In this document: piece after piece, positions 11,936-12,420 of the stretch
How the letters are laid out: each line of letters opens with the position of its first letter
How positions within the stretch are numbered: position 1 is the stretch's first letter
NCBI GenBank assembly: GCA_946187365.1
Contig: CAMHRD010000010.1
Coordinates: 1 to 12,420, forward strand
Origin: an uncultured Bacteroidales bacterium
GTDB lineage: Bacteria; Bacteroidota; Bacteroidia; Bacteroidales; UBA932
Direction: 5' to 3'
DNA length: 12,420 bases
Notes under the pieces: generated by a model
Databases searched by the model: none
What the model was told of the DNA's origin: nothing
What the model saw: the letters and a program-made list of their open reading frames with translations, nothing else
Program-made: the position numbers and the translations under genes

Positions 11936-12420
11936 TTAAACAAAGAACTTGTTGACCCTTGCAAGTACCTGTGGCAAAGCAAATACCACAACCCTGTCGT
12001 ATGGGGAGATCTGAGTGAAATCATTAGGGATTATGCTCTCTTCTCCCCTTATGATTCCGCCAATGATTGCCTCTTTAGGGAACTTAAGATCTTTGATAGG
12101 GGCCTTGGTTATTGCGCTCTCAGGGTTTGCAATAAACTCAAGCACCTCAGCGTCAGAACCGTTCAGACACTTAATTGAACGCACCTTGTTGCTGAGGGTG
12201 AAACGGAATATTCTACCGGCTGTAACAAGTTTCTTGTTAATGACCGCATCAACTCCCATATCCTCAGCAAGTTTGATGTACTCTATATTCTCAACCTCCG
12301 CAATTACCTTTGGAACGCCCATGTTCTTAACGGCAACGCAGGAGAGAATGTTTGCCTCACTGGAAGAGGTAACCGCCACAAATGCATCATAGTTTGCCGC
12401 ATCCTCCTCAACCAACAAAT
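11936..12420 (-). CDS. trkA: Trk potassium uptake protein TrkA, C-terminal part
   Basis: Partial: the gene enters from the right edge, and about 161 C-terminal residues are visible, roughly a third of a full TrkA of about 450. TrkA is the cytoplasmic, nucleotide-binding regulatory subunit of the TrkH/TrkG potassium channel. The visible part is the end of the second RCK (KTN) domain ('FVAVTSSSEANILSCVAVKNMG', 'VIAEVEN', 'GVDAVINKKLVTAGRI', which fit Rossmann strands and the 'D(x)VINxxLxxAxxI' pattern). The TrkA_C domain follows ('APIKDLKFPKEAIIGGIIRG', 'PYDRVVVFAL', ending 'VNKFFV'). trkH is not in the window and may lie beyond the right edge. It converges on the split AraC gene with only 12 nt between the stop codons and no visible terminator. 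The leftmost in-frame TTG near 12418 is not a true start. Confidence 0.93.
   Translation of the reverse strand, partial: LLVEEDAANYDAFVAVTSSSEANILSCVAVKNMGVPKVIAEVENIEYIKLAEDMGVDAVINKKLVTAGRIFRFTLSNKVRSIKCLNGSDAEVLEFIANPESAITKAPIKDLKFPKEAIIGGIIRGEESIIPNDFTQISPYDRVVVFALPQVLARVNKFFV

Overview
The window looks like a stretch of a Bacteroidales (phylum Bacteroidota) chromosome. Three things point there: two or three promoter-like sites of the Bacteroidota type (TAnnTTTG at -7, one with TTTG about 20 nt upstream), the lack of clear Shine-Dalgarno sequences in front of nearly every gene, and protein families in the forms typical of that phylum (the long LeuRS with an insertion ahead of a single-Cys 'CPxLGTVLANDEV' segment, AraC regulators with the 'TNRxYLS' motif, a lipoprotein CapA phosphatase, a TonB_C fusion). 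Nothing looks like a phage, transposon, CRISPR array, rRNA or tRNA. The gene density is that of an ordinary core chromosome, and no gene-free stretch exceeds 140 bases.

Left part (1-2733). The C-terminal part of an N-acyl-D-amino-acid deacylase enters from the left edge on the + strand. It meets, tail to tail, a two-gene minus-strand unit: a CapA-like metallophosphatase lipoprotein followed, 3 nt later, by a PhoH-family ATPase. The two converging stop codons share the four bases TTAA.

Middle part (2734-10433). A compact divergent promoter region (2734-2807) starts a tightly packed + strand run with gaps of 7-29 nt: SPOR-domain lipoprotein, gcvT (glycine cleavage T protein), an M28-type protein with a C-terminal TonB_C domain that has lost most of its metal ligands, leuS, and two tandem YitT-family membrane proteins. 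This looks like one transcription unit that mixes envelope, C1/amino-acid and translation functions. It ends in a short structured intergenic region (10434-10573) holding two inverted-repeat structures and then a new promoter-like site.

Right part (10574-12420). Two adjacent AraC-type regulator genes follow. The first product is a small protein with one N-terminal membrane segment, a basic stop-transfer cluster and an AraC DNA-binding domain, with no sensor domain. The second has its two helix-turn-helix halves pushed apart by an insertion of about 78 residues. That insertion holds a Gln/Asn tract made of four perfect copies of a 12-bp unit (QQNN). The minus-strand trkA (potassium uptake regulator, C-terminal third) converges on this pair and runs off the right edge.

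The most unusual biology is the paired AraC-like regulators, especially the split, Q/N-repeat-bearing one. Next comes the apparently inactive M28 peptidase fused to a TonB_C domain. The rest is recognisable housekeeping.
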